Source: Bradyrhizobium sp. Ai1a-2
Lineage (GTDB): Bacteria > Pseudomonadota > Alphaproteobacteria > Rhizobiales > Xanthobacteraceae
DNA: 64,000 bases
Reading direction: 5' to 3'
Assembly (NCBI RefSeq): GCF_000426245.1
Contig: NZ_AUEZ01000035.1
Location: 27,539-91,538, forward strand
The notes under the pieces were generated by a model. The model searched no databases, was not told the DNA's origin, and saw only the letters and a list, made by a program, of their open reading frames with translations. The translations under genes were made by a program, and so were the position numbers. Shown piece by piece: positions 1 through 8,927 of this stretch (position 1 is its first letter; every line of letters begins with the position of its first letter).

Positions 1-960
1 GCCGGCAGCGACCTCGGCCGCGTCGAAATCGTCCATGTTGCCGCGCGCCTGCCCGGACTCCGCGCGTGCGATCATCAAGAGCGCATTGAAGGTGCGGATC
101 AGGCCATCGGATTCCTCGATGGTCCGCTCCAGCGCCGCGCGGTAGTCCGCCTCGCTCCTGGCGCGCGCCAATGCCTCCTCGGCGCGGTTGCGCAAGCGCG
201 TCAGCGGCGTCTTGAGGTCGTGGGCGATGTTGTCGGAGACCTCCTTCAGCCCCGTCATCAGCGCCTCGATCCGCTCCAGCATGGCGTTGAGGTTTTCGGC
301 GAGGCGATCGAGCTCGTCGCCGCTGCGGCCGACCGGCAGGCGATCGGAGAGATCGCCGGCCATGATGCGCTGGGCGGTGCCGGTCATGGCATCGATCCGC
401 TGCAGCACCCGCCGCGCGACGAAGATGCCGCCGCCGATGCCGAGCACGACCACGACCAGGATCGACCATTGCGCGGCCTTGGCGACGATGCCGAACAGCC
501 GGCGGCGCTCCTCCAGGTCGCGCCCGATCAATAGCCGGAAGCCGTTGGTCATCTCGGTGACGCGCACCAGCGCGCGGTGATCGGTGTTGTCGTTGTCGTC
601 GAGCCGCCGATAGGCCGTCTCGGTCCAGCCCTCCATTCCCATCACGCCCGGCGCCAGCGAGCCGACATTGCCCGCGATCGCCTGCCCGTTAGGTGCTGTC
701 ACCAGATAGAGGTTGGCGCCCGGCCGCAGCGCCCGGTTGCCGACGGTGAGCGCGAGGCCACGCAGGCCGCGCCGGTTGTAGATCTCGGTGACCTCGCCGA
801 CTTCCGCATTGACCGTGGAGGTGATCTGTTCGGTGATCAGGCGGCGCGTATTCCACGCGAAATAGCCGAGCAGCGAGGCGGCGAACAGCGCAAACAAAAA
901 CAGGTAGACCAGCGTCAGCCGGAACGCCGTGGTGCGGATCAGTTTACCGAATGCCGTCAC
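1..960 (-). CDS. sensor histidine kinase, truncated by window edge
   Basis: I translated the minus strand from a GTG at 960; the frame stays open to base 1, so 320 codons are visible. A membrane segment (about residues 12-32), a periplasmic loop and a second membrane segment (about 165-185) are followed by a HAMP linker and a dimerisation/phosphoacceptor helix with the H-box NIAHDLKTPLTRLR. The ATPase domain lies outside the window. The kinase should phosphorylate the OmpR-family regulator at 1480-2193, although a HigA-like gene separates the two. In other rhizobia a regulator/kinase pair follows degP, which matches this order (family knowledge, not checked). The GTG start has only a weak ribosome site, so the exact N-terminus is uncertain. 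Confidence 0.85.
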   Translation of the reverse strand, partial: MTAFGKLIRTTAFRLTLVYLFLFALFAASLLGYFAWNTRRLITEQITSTVNAEVGEVTEIYNRRGLRGLALTVGNRALRPGANLYLVTAPNGQAIAGNVGSLAPGVMGMEGWTETAYRRLDDNDNTDHRALVRVTEMTNGFRLLIGRDLEERRRLFGIVAKAAQWSILVVVVLGIGGGIFVARRVLQRIDAMTGTAQRIMAGDLSDRLPVGRSGDELDRLAENLNAMLERIEALMTGLKEVSDNIAHDLKTPLTRLRNRAEEALARARSEADYRAALERTIEESDGLIRTFNALLMIARAESGQARGNMDDFDAAEVAAG

Positions 961-1116
961 GAATGATGCTACCCAAGCTGTTGCTGCCGCGCGTTGCTAT
1001 CTGACGTTCCCAACTTAACAGGGCAATCCGACCGCCAGAAGTGACAATGCGTTCATGCGCCGAGCACTCGTCGATTCCCTCGGCACCGGAAAGCGCCGTG
1101 GAGCGGGCGCTCACTT

Positions 1117-1416
1117 TCAAGCCGCCGTAACGATCGGCTTGATCTTGTCCAACTCACGGCCAATCCCAAGCTCAGCCATTCGGACATCATAAGCAATCTG
1201 CAGGTTCAACCATAGCTGAGCAGACGTGTTCAATGCCCTCGATAGCCGGAGTGCAGTGTCCGCCGTTATTGCAGTTTCCTCATTCGCGATCCGCTCGATT
1301 CTGGTACGCGGGACGCCGCAAACTTTCGCGAGCGCACCGGCCGACAATGAGAGCGGAACAAGAAACTCCTCCCGGAGCACTTCCCCGGGGTGCATCGGCG
1401 GTAGTTTCTTTACCAT
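1117..1416 (-). CDS. higA: HigA/VapI-family antitoxin, apparently orphan
   Basis: The product is 99 residues and matches the HigA antitoxin family: the N-terminal MHPGEVLREEFLVPL motif is followed by a helix-turn-helix (about residues 24-60) and a typical C-terminal SAQLWLNLQIAYDVR stretch. Such proteins bind their own promoter and neutralise a RelE-like HigB mRNA nuclease. Normally higB lies immediately upstream, but only 63 bases separate this ATG from the stop of the upstream response regulator gene, which leaves no room for one. The gene sits in the same orientation between a response regulator and its probable kinase. It may be a lone regulator or a solitary antitoxin; a partner elsewhere in the genome cannot be excluded. 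Confidence 0.85.
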   Translation of the reverse strand: MVKKLPPMHPGEVLREEFLVPLSLSAGALAKVCGVPRTRIERIANEETAITADTALRLSRALNTSAQLWLNLQIAYDVRMAELGIGRELDKIKPIVTAA

Positions 1417-1479
1417 CGCGCACCCTGAAGCATCGCAGCGTCAGCTCAACGAAAACCTATCGTAACCTACGGGGTGACC

Positions 1480-2193
1480 CTACCGTATCCCGTCGCGGAT
1501 CATGTATCCCGCGCCGCGGATCGTGTGCAGCAACGGCCGCTCGAAGCCCTTGTCGATCTTGGAGCGCAGGCGCGAGATGTGGACGTCGATGACGTTGGTC
1601 TGCGGATCGAAGTGATAGTCCCAGACATTCTCGAGCAGCATGGTGCGGGTCACCACCTGGCCTGCATGCTTCATCAGATATTCGAGCAGGCGGAACTCGC
1701 GCGGCTGCAGCGTCAGCTCGTCCTTGCCGCGGGCAACGCGGTGCGACAGGCGGTCGAGTTCGAGATCGCCGACCCGATAGACCGTCTCTTCCGCCGGCCC
1801 GACATTGCGGCGCGACAACACTTCGACGCGCGCCAAAAGCTCGGCGAATGAATAGGGTTTCGGCAAGTAGTCGTCGCCGCCGGCACGCAGACCCTTGATG
1901 CGGTCGTCGACCTGGCCGAGCGCGGAGAGGATCAACACCGGCGTGCGGTTCCCCTTCTCGCGCAGCGTTCCGATCAGGGACAGGCCGTCCCGCTTCGGCA
2001 GCATGCGGTCGACGACGAGGACGTCATAGTCGCCGCTCTCGGCCATCGACAGCCCCTCCTCGCCGTCGTCGGCGAGATCGGCGATATAGCCGACTTCGCG
2101 GAACGCCTTGACGAGATAGTCGGCGGATTCGCGGTCGTCTTCGATGATCAGGAGGCGCATCTGGGGTGCGGTCGCGGGTGCTGTGGCGGTCAC
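1480..2193 (-). CDS. OmpR-family response regulator
   Basis: 237 residues. A receiver domain (about residues 12-125) shows the acidic pair in IIEDD, the phosphoacceptor Asp in VVDRMLP and the conserved Lys in LPKPYSF; a winged-helix DNA-binding domain (about 140-235) ends in TIRGAGYMIR. I prefer the GTG start at 2193 because GAGAGGA lies about ten bases upstream; an internal ATG at 2160 (MRLLIIEDD) has no clear ribosome site. It lies downstream of degP and upstream of the partial kinase, so an envelope-stress role is plausible but inferred. The 291-base gap to degP contains a palindromic repeat and no gene. Confidence 0.92.
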   Translation of the reverse strand: MTATAPATAPQMRLLIIEDDRESADYLVKAFREVGYIADLADDGEEGLSMAESGDYDVLVVDRMLPKRDGLSLIGTLREKGNRTPVLILSALGQVDDRIKGLRAGGDDYLPKPYSFAELLARVEVLSRRNVGPAEETVYRVGDLELDRLSHRVARGKDELTLQPREFRLLEYLMKHAGQVVTRTMLLENVWDYHFDPQTNVIDVHISRLRSKIDKGFERPLLHTIRGAGYMIRDGIR

Positions 2194-2266
2194 GGGATTG
2201 GCTTCCTCTCACCATGGCGCGGCCGCCCTGCACATGCAAGACGGCCGCAATCGCTCGCGTTGTTTT

Positions 2267-2311
2267 GCATGATCCTTTCGGACGGTCGGCTTCCGCCTTT
2301 CCAGATCATGC
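2267..2311. repeat. intergenic palindromic repeat, family B, copy 1
   Basis: GCATGATC and GATCATGC arms enclose a variable centre with a TTTCC motif. The same arms recur near 5702, 13747 and 20096. It lies in the gap between the response regulator and degP and is not part of either gene. It is probably a REP/RIME-like element of rhizobia. Confidence 0.6.
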
Positions 2312-2484
2312 TGGCGGGGAAAGAGTGGGCGGTGAAGCTGGGGGACTTCACCGCCCTAGGCCTTCCGACGGAGGGGGGCGCATTCCACCGGAAGGTAGCA
2401 ACAGGGGGCGAGCATTTGAGCTCGCTCCCCAGGAAGGGCCGTCGGCGGGGGCGACGATTGCCGGCGACACCTTCCATCTCGTAT

Positions 2485-4071
2485 TTAACCCTTGGCTAGC
2501 GGCACTGCCACGAAGCGCGACGAACCGCCGCTCTTTATGCGCATCAAAACGCTGTTCTTGTTGTCGTTCCGTGCCGACGTGATCGCGTCGCGCACATCGC
2601 CCGCGCTGGCGACGTTCTTGCCGGCGACTTCAAGAATGACATCGCCTTCCTTGAAGCCACGCTCAGCGGCGGCGCTCTTCGGGTCGACTTCGGTCACCAC
2701 GACGCCATCCTTGCCGGCGCCGGCCACGCTGTTGGCGGGGGCCACCGTCAGGCCGAGCTTCGGCACATCGGTGCCACGGGAGGGAGAGCCGCGATCGCCG
2801 TTGTCGTTATCGGCCTTGGCTTCCACCGTGTTCGGCAACTGGCCGAGCGTAAGGTTGACGGTCTTCTCCGTACCCTTGTGCAGGACGTTGAGCTTCACCG
2901 CATTGCCGGGTGCCAGGCCGCCGATGGTGCGGGCGAGCTCGCGCGCATCCTTCACCGGTTCGCCGTTAACCGAGGTGATGACGTCGCCGGACTCGATGCC
3001 GGCCTTGGCCGCCGGACCATTGGCCTGAGGCTCCGCCACCAGCGCGCCTTCGGCCTTCTTCATGCCGAGGCTGTCGGCGATGTCGGAGGTCACCGGCTGG
3101 ATCTGGACGCCGATCCAGCCGCGGCTGACCGTGCCCTTGTCCTTCAGCTGGGCGACCACGCTCTTCACAGTCGCGGCCGGGATCGAGAAGGCGATGCCAA
3201 CGCTGCCGCCGGAGGGCGAGTAGATCGCGGTGTTGACGCCCATCACCTCACCGGACACGTCGAACGCCGGGCCACCGGAGTTGCCCTTGTTCACGGGCGC
3301 ATCGATCTGGATGAAATCGTCGTACGGGCCGTTGCCGATGTCGCGGCCGGAGGCCGAGACGATACCGGCGGTGACCGTACCGCCGAGCCCGAACGGGTTG
3401 CCGACCGCCAGCACCCAGTCGCCGATCCGCGGCTTGCTGTCGGAAAGCTTGGCGAACGGGAAGTTGGAACCACCCTCGACCTTGATCAGCGCAAGGTCGG
3501 TACGGGGATCGGTGCCGATCACCTTGGCCGAATGAGTCTTGCCGTCGTCGGTCGTAACCTCGACCTTGTCGGCGCCGTCAACGACGTGGTTGTTGGTCAC
3601 GGCATAGCCGTCAGCCGAAATGAAGAAACCCGAACCCTGGCCGGTCACGATGCCACGGCCACGCGGGCCGCCGCGCATACCCGGGGGGAGCCCGTCCTGG
3701 CCACCGAAGCGACGGAAGAAGCGCTCCATCGGCGAACCCGGTGGGAACGGCGAGTCCTCGTTGCTGCTGTCGTCCTTGGCGAGCTTCTCGCCGATGTTGA
3801 CCTTCACCGAAATCACCGACGGCTTCACGCGCTCGACAATGTCGGCGAAGCCAATCGGCTGCTGAACCTTGCGGACCTCGTTGTTGACCTGCGCCTGCGC
3901 CGGGCTGGCGAACAGGTCGCTCGGCGTGTGCTGCGGGCTCAATCCATAGGCGGCGACGCCGAGGCCGGCGACGACCGAAGCCATCAACGCAATTCTGCGG
4001 GCCGAGAACAGCGAGCGCCGTGGCCCGCGGTAAGACGGCAAAGACGAAAGATCGGTGGGTCGTTCGGTCAT
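2485..4071 (-). CDS. degP: DegP/Do-family periplasmic serine endopeptidase
   Basis: 528 residues from the ATG at 4071, which has GGAG nine bases upstream; the in-frame TTG at 4086 is less likely. A basic N-terminus and hydrophobic segment (about 26-45) act as signal/anchor. The trypsin-like domain shows the triad His162 (VTNNHVVDG), Asp192 (DPRTDLALIK) and Ser265 (NKGNSGGPAF). Two PDZ domains follow (about 310-400 and 430-520). The product degrades or refolds misfolded envelope proteins. Here a chemoreceptor gene separates it from the cytochrome c maturation operon, and the two-component genes lie downstream in the same direction. Confidence 0.95.
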   Translation of the reverse strand: MTERPTDLSSLPSYRGPRRSLFSARRIALMASVVAGLGVAAYGLSPQHTPSDLFASPAQAQVNNEVRKVQQPIGFADIVERVKPSVISVKVNIGEKLAKDDSSNEDSPFPPGSPMERFFRRFGGQDGLPPGMRGGPRGRGIVTGQGSGFFISADGYAVTNNHVVDGADKVEVTTDDGKTHSAKVIGTDPRTDLALIKVEGGSNFPFAKLSDSKPRIGDWVLAVGNPFGLGGTVTAGIVSASGRDIGNGPYDDFIQIDAPVNKGNSGGPAFDVSGEVMGVNTAIYSPSGGSVGIAFSIPAATVKSVVAQLKDKGTVSRGWIGVQIQPVTSDIADSLGMKKAEGALVAEPQANGPAAKAGIESGDVITSVNGEPVKDARELARTIGGLAPGNAVKLNVLHKGTEKTVNLTLGQLPNTVEAKADNDNGDRGSPSRGTDVPKLGLTVAPANSVAGAGKDGVVVTEVDPKSAAAERGFKEGDVILEVAGKNVASAGDVRDAITSARNDNKNSVLMRIKSGGSSRFVAVPLAKG

Positions 4072-4236
4072 TCCTAAAATCTCCAAGAGCCAGAATTCGA
4101 AGGGTGCGGGGCGAGCACCAGATGTGTCTTCAACATGGGGATGTCAGCCTTACGGCGCGCTGGCTGCGGAATTAAAGTTTTGTAATAGAGATAAAACCCG
4201 ATGCGGCAGAATATCGCAGCCACGCCAATGAGTTAG

Positions 4237-4259
4237 CCGCGAGCTAACAACGCTCGCGG
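4237..4259. terminator. GC-rich hairpin between chemoreceptor gene and degP
   Basis: CCGCGAGC and GCTCGCGG form a perfect 8-bp stem around a 7-base loop, 44 bases beyond the chemoreceptor stop. No clear T-run follows on the minus strand, so it may be only a transcript-end hairpin or a small palindrome. Confidence 0.4.
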
Positions 4260-4302
4260 CAAGTTCCGTCAAGAGGTTTTGGGACCGCAAGAAGGCCCGC
4301 GG

Positions 4303-5646
4303 TCAGACCGCCCTGACGCCGGCAATGAAACCCTCGACCTCGCGCTTGAGGATATCCGCCTGCTGCGACAGGTCGACTGCGGAATCCTTGGTCTCGCCGG
4401 CCATGCGGCCGGTGTCTGACGAGGTGGTGGTGATCTGGACGATGTGGTTGGTGACGTCCATGGTTCCCCTCGCCGCGTCCTGGACGCTTCTGGAGATGTC
4501 CTGGGTCGCGTTGCGCTGCCGTGCGGTGTCGACGTCGATGCCCGACATGATCGAGCTGATTTCCGCGATGGTGTTCGAGATCCCGTCGATGGCGCCGCGC
4601 GTTTCCGCCGTGATCGCCTGGATGCTCGCTACCTGTTGCGAAATCTCCTCGGTCGCCTTGCTGGTCTGGCTGGCAAGGTTCTTCACCTCGGAGGCGACCA
4701 CCGCAAATCCCTTGCCGGCCTCGCCGGCGCGCGCCGCCTCGATGGTGGCGTTGAGCGCCAACAGGTTGGTCTGCGAGGCAACCGTCTGGATCAATTGCAC
4801 GACGGCTCCGATCTTCTCGGCCGCGTCCGAGAGCTCGTGGATGGTGTCGGCACTCTGGCGCGCCCGCGACACCGCTCCCTCGGCGCGCTGGGTGGCGTCG
4901 GTGACGCGCTGGCTGATGGCCGCGATCGAGGTCGTCATCTGCTCGGCGGAAGCCGCCACCGTCTGGACGCTGGTGCTGGCCTGACCGGCTGCGCTGGCAA
5001 CCGCGCTCGCTTTCTCGCTGGTCTCGTTGGCGGCGCGCGACAGCGTCTCGGCGTTGCCCCTCAGCCGAACGGCCGATGCGGCGACGCTGCCGACGACATT
5101 GGCGACAAGGCCGTTGAAGTCGCGGATCTTCTCGTCGAGATAGCGGGTGCGCTCGCGCTGATTGTGGGCGTCGCGCAACTCCTGATCGGTCAGCCGCTGG
5201 CGTTCGATCCCGTTGGTCTTGAACACTTCCAGCGCACCGGCGAGCAGACCGATTTCATTGCCCCTGCCGAGGCCCGGAATCGGGGTCTCGTACTTCTGTT
5301 CAGCGACCTCGCGCATCGCATGAACCATGGCGGCCAACGGCCGCATGATGCCGTCGCGAACCGCGAAATAGGTCGTCAGGCAAACCGCAATCGCGATCGC
5401 GGCAATGGCACCGCAGGCGATCAGGAAGTAGGAGAACGCGGTCTGCGCCTCCTGATAGATCTGCATGGCATGCTCACGGCCTGGGCCGCTCAGCGATTTG
5501 AACTCAGCGGCAAGCGCCGTGATCTCATTGTTGAGGTAAAGCACGGCGACGAAGCCCGTGCCGCCGCCGATCCCCAGCAGCACCAGAAGCGCGAAAACGA
5601 CGGATGCGACGAGGAAGCGGATAGTCAGATTGCTGTTGGAAAACAT
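4303..5646 (-). CDS. methyl-accepting chemotaxis protein
   Basis: 447 residues. Two membrane segments (about 9-34 and 74-97) flank a short periplasmic loop of about 40 residues, too small for a classical ligand-binding domain. A HAMP linker (about 98-150) and a signalling coiled coil follow, with the hallmark hairpin tip around LNATIEAARAGEAGKGFAVV. It should signal to CheA/CheW; no che genes lie nearby. It sits between ccmH and degP, an order I remember as contiguous in other rhizobia, so it may be an insertion into that block. Start is ATG at 5646. Its upstream gap holds two kinds of repeat. Confidence 0.92.
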   Translation of the reverse strand: MFSNSNLTIRFLVASVVFALLVLLGIGGGTGFVAVLYLNNEITALAAEFKSLSGPGREHAMQIYQEAQTAFSYFLIACGAIAAIAIAVCLTTYFAVRDGIMRPLAAMVHAMREVAEQKYETPIPGLGRGNEIGLLAGALEVFKTNGIERQRLTDQELRDAHNQRERTRYLDEKIRDFNGLVANVVGSVAASAVRLRGNAETLSRAANETSEKASAVASAAGQASTSVQTVAASAEQMTTSIAAISQRVTDATQRAEGAVSRARQSADTIHELSDAAEKIGAVVQLIQTVASQTNLLALNATIEAARAGEAGKGFAVVASEVKNLASQTSKATEEISQQVASIQAITAETRGAIDGISNTIAEISSIMSGIDVDTARQRNATQDISRSVQDAARGTMDVTNHIVQITTTSSDTGRMAGETKDSAVDLSQQADILKREVEGFIAGVRAV

Positions 5647-5701
5647 CGGTTTGCTCGAGAGCGTTACAACGAAGCATCATCACGCTCCATTGCTTTGTGA
5701 A

Positions 5702-5745
5702 CGTGATCCTCTCGGACAACCGGTACCCACTTTTCCGGATCATGC
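5702..5745. repeat. intergenic palindromic repeat, family B, copy 2
   Basis: GTGATCC at the left and GATCATGC at the right flank a core containing CCGGTACCCACTTTTCC. It is located just upstream of the chemoreceptor gene and is closely similar to the copy near 20096. Confidence 0.6.
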
Positions 5746-5867
5746 TCTGGAGGAAGGGCGAGGCAAAGTTCCACACAAAAGGTCAAGATTGGATGAATGC
5801 CGCGGCGGATGCCGGCGGGCATGGACTTACGTAACAGTACGTAGGTCGGAGCGGTAACGGGTGGCGT

Positions 5868-5899
5868 GAAGAAAACGCGTCAGAACAAGGATCTAGAGC
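5868..5899. repeat. intergenic repeat, family A, partial copy
   Basis: GCGTGAAGAAAACGCGTC followed by AGAACAAGGATCTAGAGC matches the right half of a repeat also found at 45329, 46215 and 61206, and inverted at 43527. The left half is degraded here. Confidence 0.6.
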
Positions 5900-5937
5900 T
5901 TTCGGTTCTGATTCAATCAGAACCGGAAATGCTCTAG
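5893..5937 (-). terminator. nested hairpin at the 3' end of the ccm operon
   Basis: CGGTTCTGAT and ATCAGAACCG form a perfect 10-bp stem with a TCA loop, itself nested inside CTAGAGC/GCTCTAG arms. The TAG stop codon of ccmH lies within the outer arm. It probably ends or stabilises the ccm transcript and joins the family A repeat. Confidence 0.6.
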
Positions 5938-6431
5938 CTGCGCCTTTCCTCCGGCACGTCCTCCGACATCAACCCAGCCAACCGGCTCTCCTCCTCGGGG
6001 GTGAGATGGGCGCTGGTGCCGGCCGCCACAGAGGCGGCTGGCCGGCGGCGGCCGAACCGCCAAAGCGCCACGCCGCCTCCGACCAGCACCAGCGGCGGCA
6101 CCAACCAGAGCAGCAGCGTATGCGGATTGAAGCGCGGCTTCAGCAGCACGAATTCGCCGTAGCGCGCCACCAGGAAATCGATCACCTGCCGGTCGCTGTC
6201 GCCGGCCGCGATCCGCTCGCGGACCAGGATGCGGAGGTCGCGCGCCAACGGCGCCTCGGAATCGTCGATCGACTGGTTCTGGCACACCATGCAGCGCAGC
6301 TCGCGCGAGAGCTCCCGCGCCCGCGCTTCCTTGGCGGGATCAGCCATGATCTCGTCGGGCTGCACGGCGAAAGCCGGTGCGCCAAGCGACACGGCGACCA
6401 GCAGCGCCCAAGCGGCAAGCGCCCTTCGCAT
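5934..6431 (-). CDS. ccmH: cytochrome c maturation protein CcmH/CycL
   Basis: 165 residues. A signal sequence is followed by the thiol-redox motif LRCMVCQNQSIDDS, a helical domain with VIDFLVARYGEFVLLKP, then one membrane helix and a cytoplasmic tail. CcmH keeps the apocytochrome CXXCH cysteines reduced and works with CcmF and CcmI during heme attachment in the periplasm. The ATG at 6431 shares its A with the ccmF TGA stop, so the genes are translationally coupled; a GTG three bases upstream is an alternative start. It is the last gene of the ccmI-E-F-H operon. Confidence 0.94.
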   Translation of the reverse strand: MRRALAAWALLVAVSLGAPAFAVQPDEIMADPAKEARARELSRELRCMVCQNQSIDDSEAPLARDLRILVRERIAAGDSDRQVIDFLVARYGEFVLLKPRFNPHTLLLWLVPPLVLVGGGVALWRFGRRRPAASVAAGTSAHLTPEEESRLAGLMSEDVPEERRS

Positions 6432-8413
6432 CACTCCGCCGCCTGCAATGCGCGCGCGGCCTTGGCCGGCTTCGGCGCGCCTACGCGCAGGCGCCGGTCC
6501 GATAGCGACAACAGGCCGCCAAAGGCCATCAGCACCGGGCCGAACCAGATCAGGAGCACCATGGGCTTGTGGTAGATTCGCACCGCGACGCCACCATCGG
6601 CGGCGATATCGCCGAGCGAGATATAGAGCTGACTCGCACCGCGCGTCAGCAGCGCGGCTTCGGTGGTGGACGCGCCGCGCGTGGTGAAATTGCGCTTCGA
6701 CGGGGTCATGACGCTGAGCGTCCTGCCGTCGAGCCCGACCGTGAACCTCGCCACCAGCTCGCGGAAATTCGGTCCCTGACGCTGGCCGATATCGTCGAGC
6801 TTCAATTCATAGCCGGCGACTTGCGCGGACTCGCCTGGCTTCATGGTGCCGATATATTCGCTGTTCCAGGTGGTCTCGCAGACGATCCCGATCAGGGCGA
6901 TACCGACGCCGGCATGGGCGAACGCGGTGCCCCAGGCCGCGCGCGGCAGGCCCCGCGCCCGCTGCAAGGACGTGCCGAACGGAAGCCGGAATAGCCCGAT
7001 GCGCTCGGCGAGGTCGGTGAGCGCGCCGGCGACGACGAAGACCGCAAGCCCGATCGCGAGCGGCGCAAGGCTGCTGCCGCCATACGTCCAGGCCCACAGC
7101 ACCGCGATCGCGATCAGCGCTACGATGCCGGCCGCGGTCAGGCGCTGGGCGGCGCCGAGCAGGTCGCCTCGCTTCCAGGCCAGCAAGGGGCCGAACGGCA
7201 CGGCGATCATCAACGGCACGAACAGCGGCGCAAAGGTCAGGTTGAAGAACGGCGCGCCGACCGAGATCTTGTCGCCGGTCAGAACCTCCAGCGCCAGCGG
7301 ATAGAGCGTGCCGATGAACACGGTCGCGCAGGCCGTGGTCAGGAACAGGTTGTTGAGCACCAGCGCCCCCTCGCGCGAGATCGGCGCGAACAGCCCGCCC
7401 TGCTTCAACGATGCGGCCCGGGCCGCATAGAGCGACAGGCTGCCGCCGATAAAGACGCAGAGGATCAACAGGATGAACACGCCACGCGCCGGATCGGTCG
7501 CGAAAGCGTGCACCGAGGTCAGGACGCCGGAGCGGACCAGGAAGGTGCCGAGCAAGGACAGTGAGAAGGTCAGGATCGACAGCAGGATGGTCCAGACCTT
7601 CAGCGCGTTGCGCTTCTCCATCACGACAGCCGAATGCAACAGCGCCGTGCCGGCAAGCCAGGGCATCAGCGAGGCGTTCTCGACCGGGTCCCAGAACCAC
7701 CAGCCGCCCCAGCCGAGCTCGTAATACGCCCAGTACGATCCCATCGCGATGCCGAGCGTAAGGAAGATCCAGGCCAGCAGCGTCCATGGCCGGACCCAGC
7801 GCGCCCAGGCAGCATCGATGCGGCCCTCGATAAGGGCTGCGACCGCGAAGGAGAACGAAATCGAGAAGCCGACATAGCCGAGATAGAGCATCGGCGGGTG
7901 CACGGCGAGGCCGATGTCCTGCAACACCGGGTTCAAATCCCTGCCCTCGATCGGCGGATTGGCGATGCGCAGGAACGGATTCGAGGTGAGCAGGATGAAG
8001 AGATAGAAGGCGGTTGCGATCCAGGCCTGCACCGCCAGCACATGCGCGCGCAGCGTCAGCGGCAGGTTGTTGCCGAACGCGGCGACGAGGCCGCCGAACA
8101 GCGCCAGGATCGACACCCAGAGCAGCATCGATCCCTCGTGGTTCCCCCAGACGCCGGTGATCTTGTAGATCAGAGGCTTCATCGAGTGCGAGTTCTCGAA
8201 CACGTTGACGACGGAGAAATCCGAGGTCACGTGCAGCGTCACCAGTGCAACGAACGAGGCGCCCACGAACAACAGCTGCGCGAGCGCGGTGGAGCGCGCG
8301 ACGTTCATCAGCGCGACATCATGCCAGCGCGCGCCAAGCATCGGCACGACCGACTGGATCAGCGCCAGCCCAAGCGCCAGCACCAGCGCGTAATGTCCGG
8401 CTTCCGCGATCAA
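6431..8413 (-). CDS. ccmF: heme lyase subunit CcmF/CycK
   Basis: 660 residues, the usual length, with about 15 membrane helices. The tryptophan-rich heme-handling motif WGGWWFWDPVENAS is present, as are conserved periplasmic histidines. CcmF takes heme from CcmE and, with CcmH and CcmI, ligates it to apocytochromes. The start is a TTG at 8413 that overlaps the ccmE stop by four bases (TTGA); the N-terminus MIAEAGHYALVLALG fits the family. Confidence 0.95.
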   Translation of the reverse strand: MIAEAGHYALVLALGLALIQSVVPMLGARWHDVALMNVARSTALAQLLFVGASFVALVTLHVTSDFSVVNVFENSHSMKPLIYKITGVWGNHEGSMLLWVSILALFGGLVAAFGNNLPLTLRAHVLAVQAWIATAFYLFILLTSNPFLRIANPPIEGRDLNPVLQDIGLAVHPPMLYLGYVGFSISFSFAVAALIEGRIDAAWARWVRPWTLLAWIFLTLGIAMGSYWAYYELGWGGWWFWDPVENASLMPWLAGTALLHSAVVMEKRNALKVWTILLSILTFSLSLLGTFLVRSGVLTSVHAFATDPARGVFILLILCVFIGGSLSLYAARAASLKQGGLFAPISREGALVLNNLFLTTACATVFIGTLYPLALEVLTGDKISVGAPFFNLTFAPLFVPLMIAVPFGPLLAWKRGDLLGAAQRLTAAGIVALIAIAVLWAWTYGGSSLAPLAIGLAVFVVAGALTDLAERIGLFRLPFGTSLQRARGLPRAAWGTAFAHAGVGIALIGIVCETTWNSEYIGTMKPGESAQVAGYELKLDDIGQRQGPNFRELVARFTVGLDGRTLSVMTPSKRNFTTRGASTTEAALLTRGASQLYISLGDIAADGGVAVRIYHKPMVLLIWFGPVLMAFGGLLSLSDRRLRVGAPKPAKAARALQAAE

Positions 8414-8898
8414 CGCATCGCCCCCTGCACCGGCTGCGGCTCGGCCGAGGCGCTGGGCTTGCTGTAATCGTCCTTCCAGTGGCCCTGCTTCTTCAGGGCA
8501 TCGGCGACGTCCTTGGGCATGTAGGTCTCGTCATGCTTTGCGAGCACGGTGTCGGCGCGGAACACGCCGGATTGATCCAGCGTCCCCTCGGCGACGACGC
8601 CCTGCCCTTCGCGGAACAGGTCCGGCAGGATTCCCTTGTAGGCGACCGGCAGCGTGGCGCTGCCGTCGGCGACCTCAAAGGTCACCGCGAGGTTGTCGCC
8701 GCGCTTGAGCGAGCCGGGCTGCACCAACCCGCCGAGGCGGAACCGCTTCCCGGCGGCAATATGCTTTTCGGCGACCATCGAGGGCGTGGAGAAGAACACG
8801 ATGGAATCGCGCAAGGCGCTGAGCACCAGCGCGGCCGCCACAGCGAGCACCGCCAGCGAGCCGCCGATCATCACCAAACGCCGCTGCTTACGCGTCAT
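8410..8898 (-). CDS. ccmE: heme chaperone CcmE/CycJ
   Basis: 162 residues. One N-terminal membrane anchor (about 8-28) is followed by an OB-fold periplasmic domain. The covalent heme-binding histidine is His122 in VLAKHDETYMPK, with Tyr126 as axial ligand in the family. It carries heme in the periplasm to CcmF. Start is ATG at 8898. It lies 29 bases after ccmI and overlaps ccmF. Confidence 0.95.
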   Translation of the reverse strand: MTRKQRRLVMIGGSLAVLAVAAALVLSALRDSIVFFSTPSMVAEKHIAAGKRFRLGGLVQPGSLKRGDNLAVTFEVADGSATLPVAYKGILPDLFREGQGVVAEGTLDQSGVFRADTVLAKHDETYMPKDVADALKKQGHWKDDYSKPSASAEPQPVQGAMR

Positions 8899-8927
8899 GG
8901 TTCCCTATGGTCCTGTCTATGCGCATG

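Noticed and set aside
1417..1479. Search for a HigB toxin gene beside the HigA-like gene
   Set aside because: Only 63 bases separate it from the response regulator, and no plausible toxin frame is present on either strand within the downstream gap 961-1116.
2878..4077. A 399-codon open frame on the plus strand
   Set aside because: Antisense to degP, with low-complexity Arg/Ala/Asp composition; degP on the other strand has full catalytic motifs.
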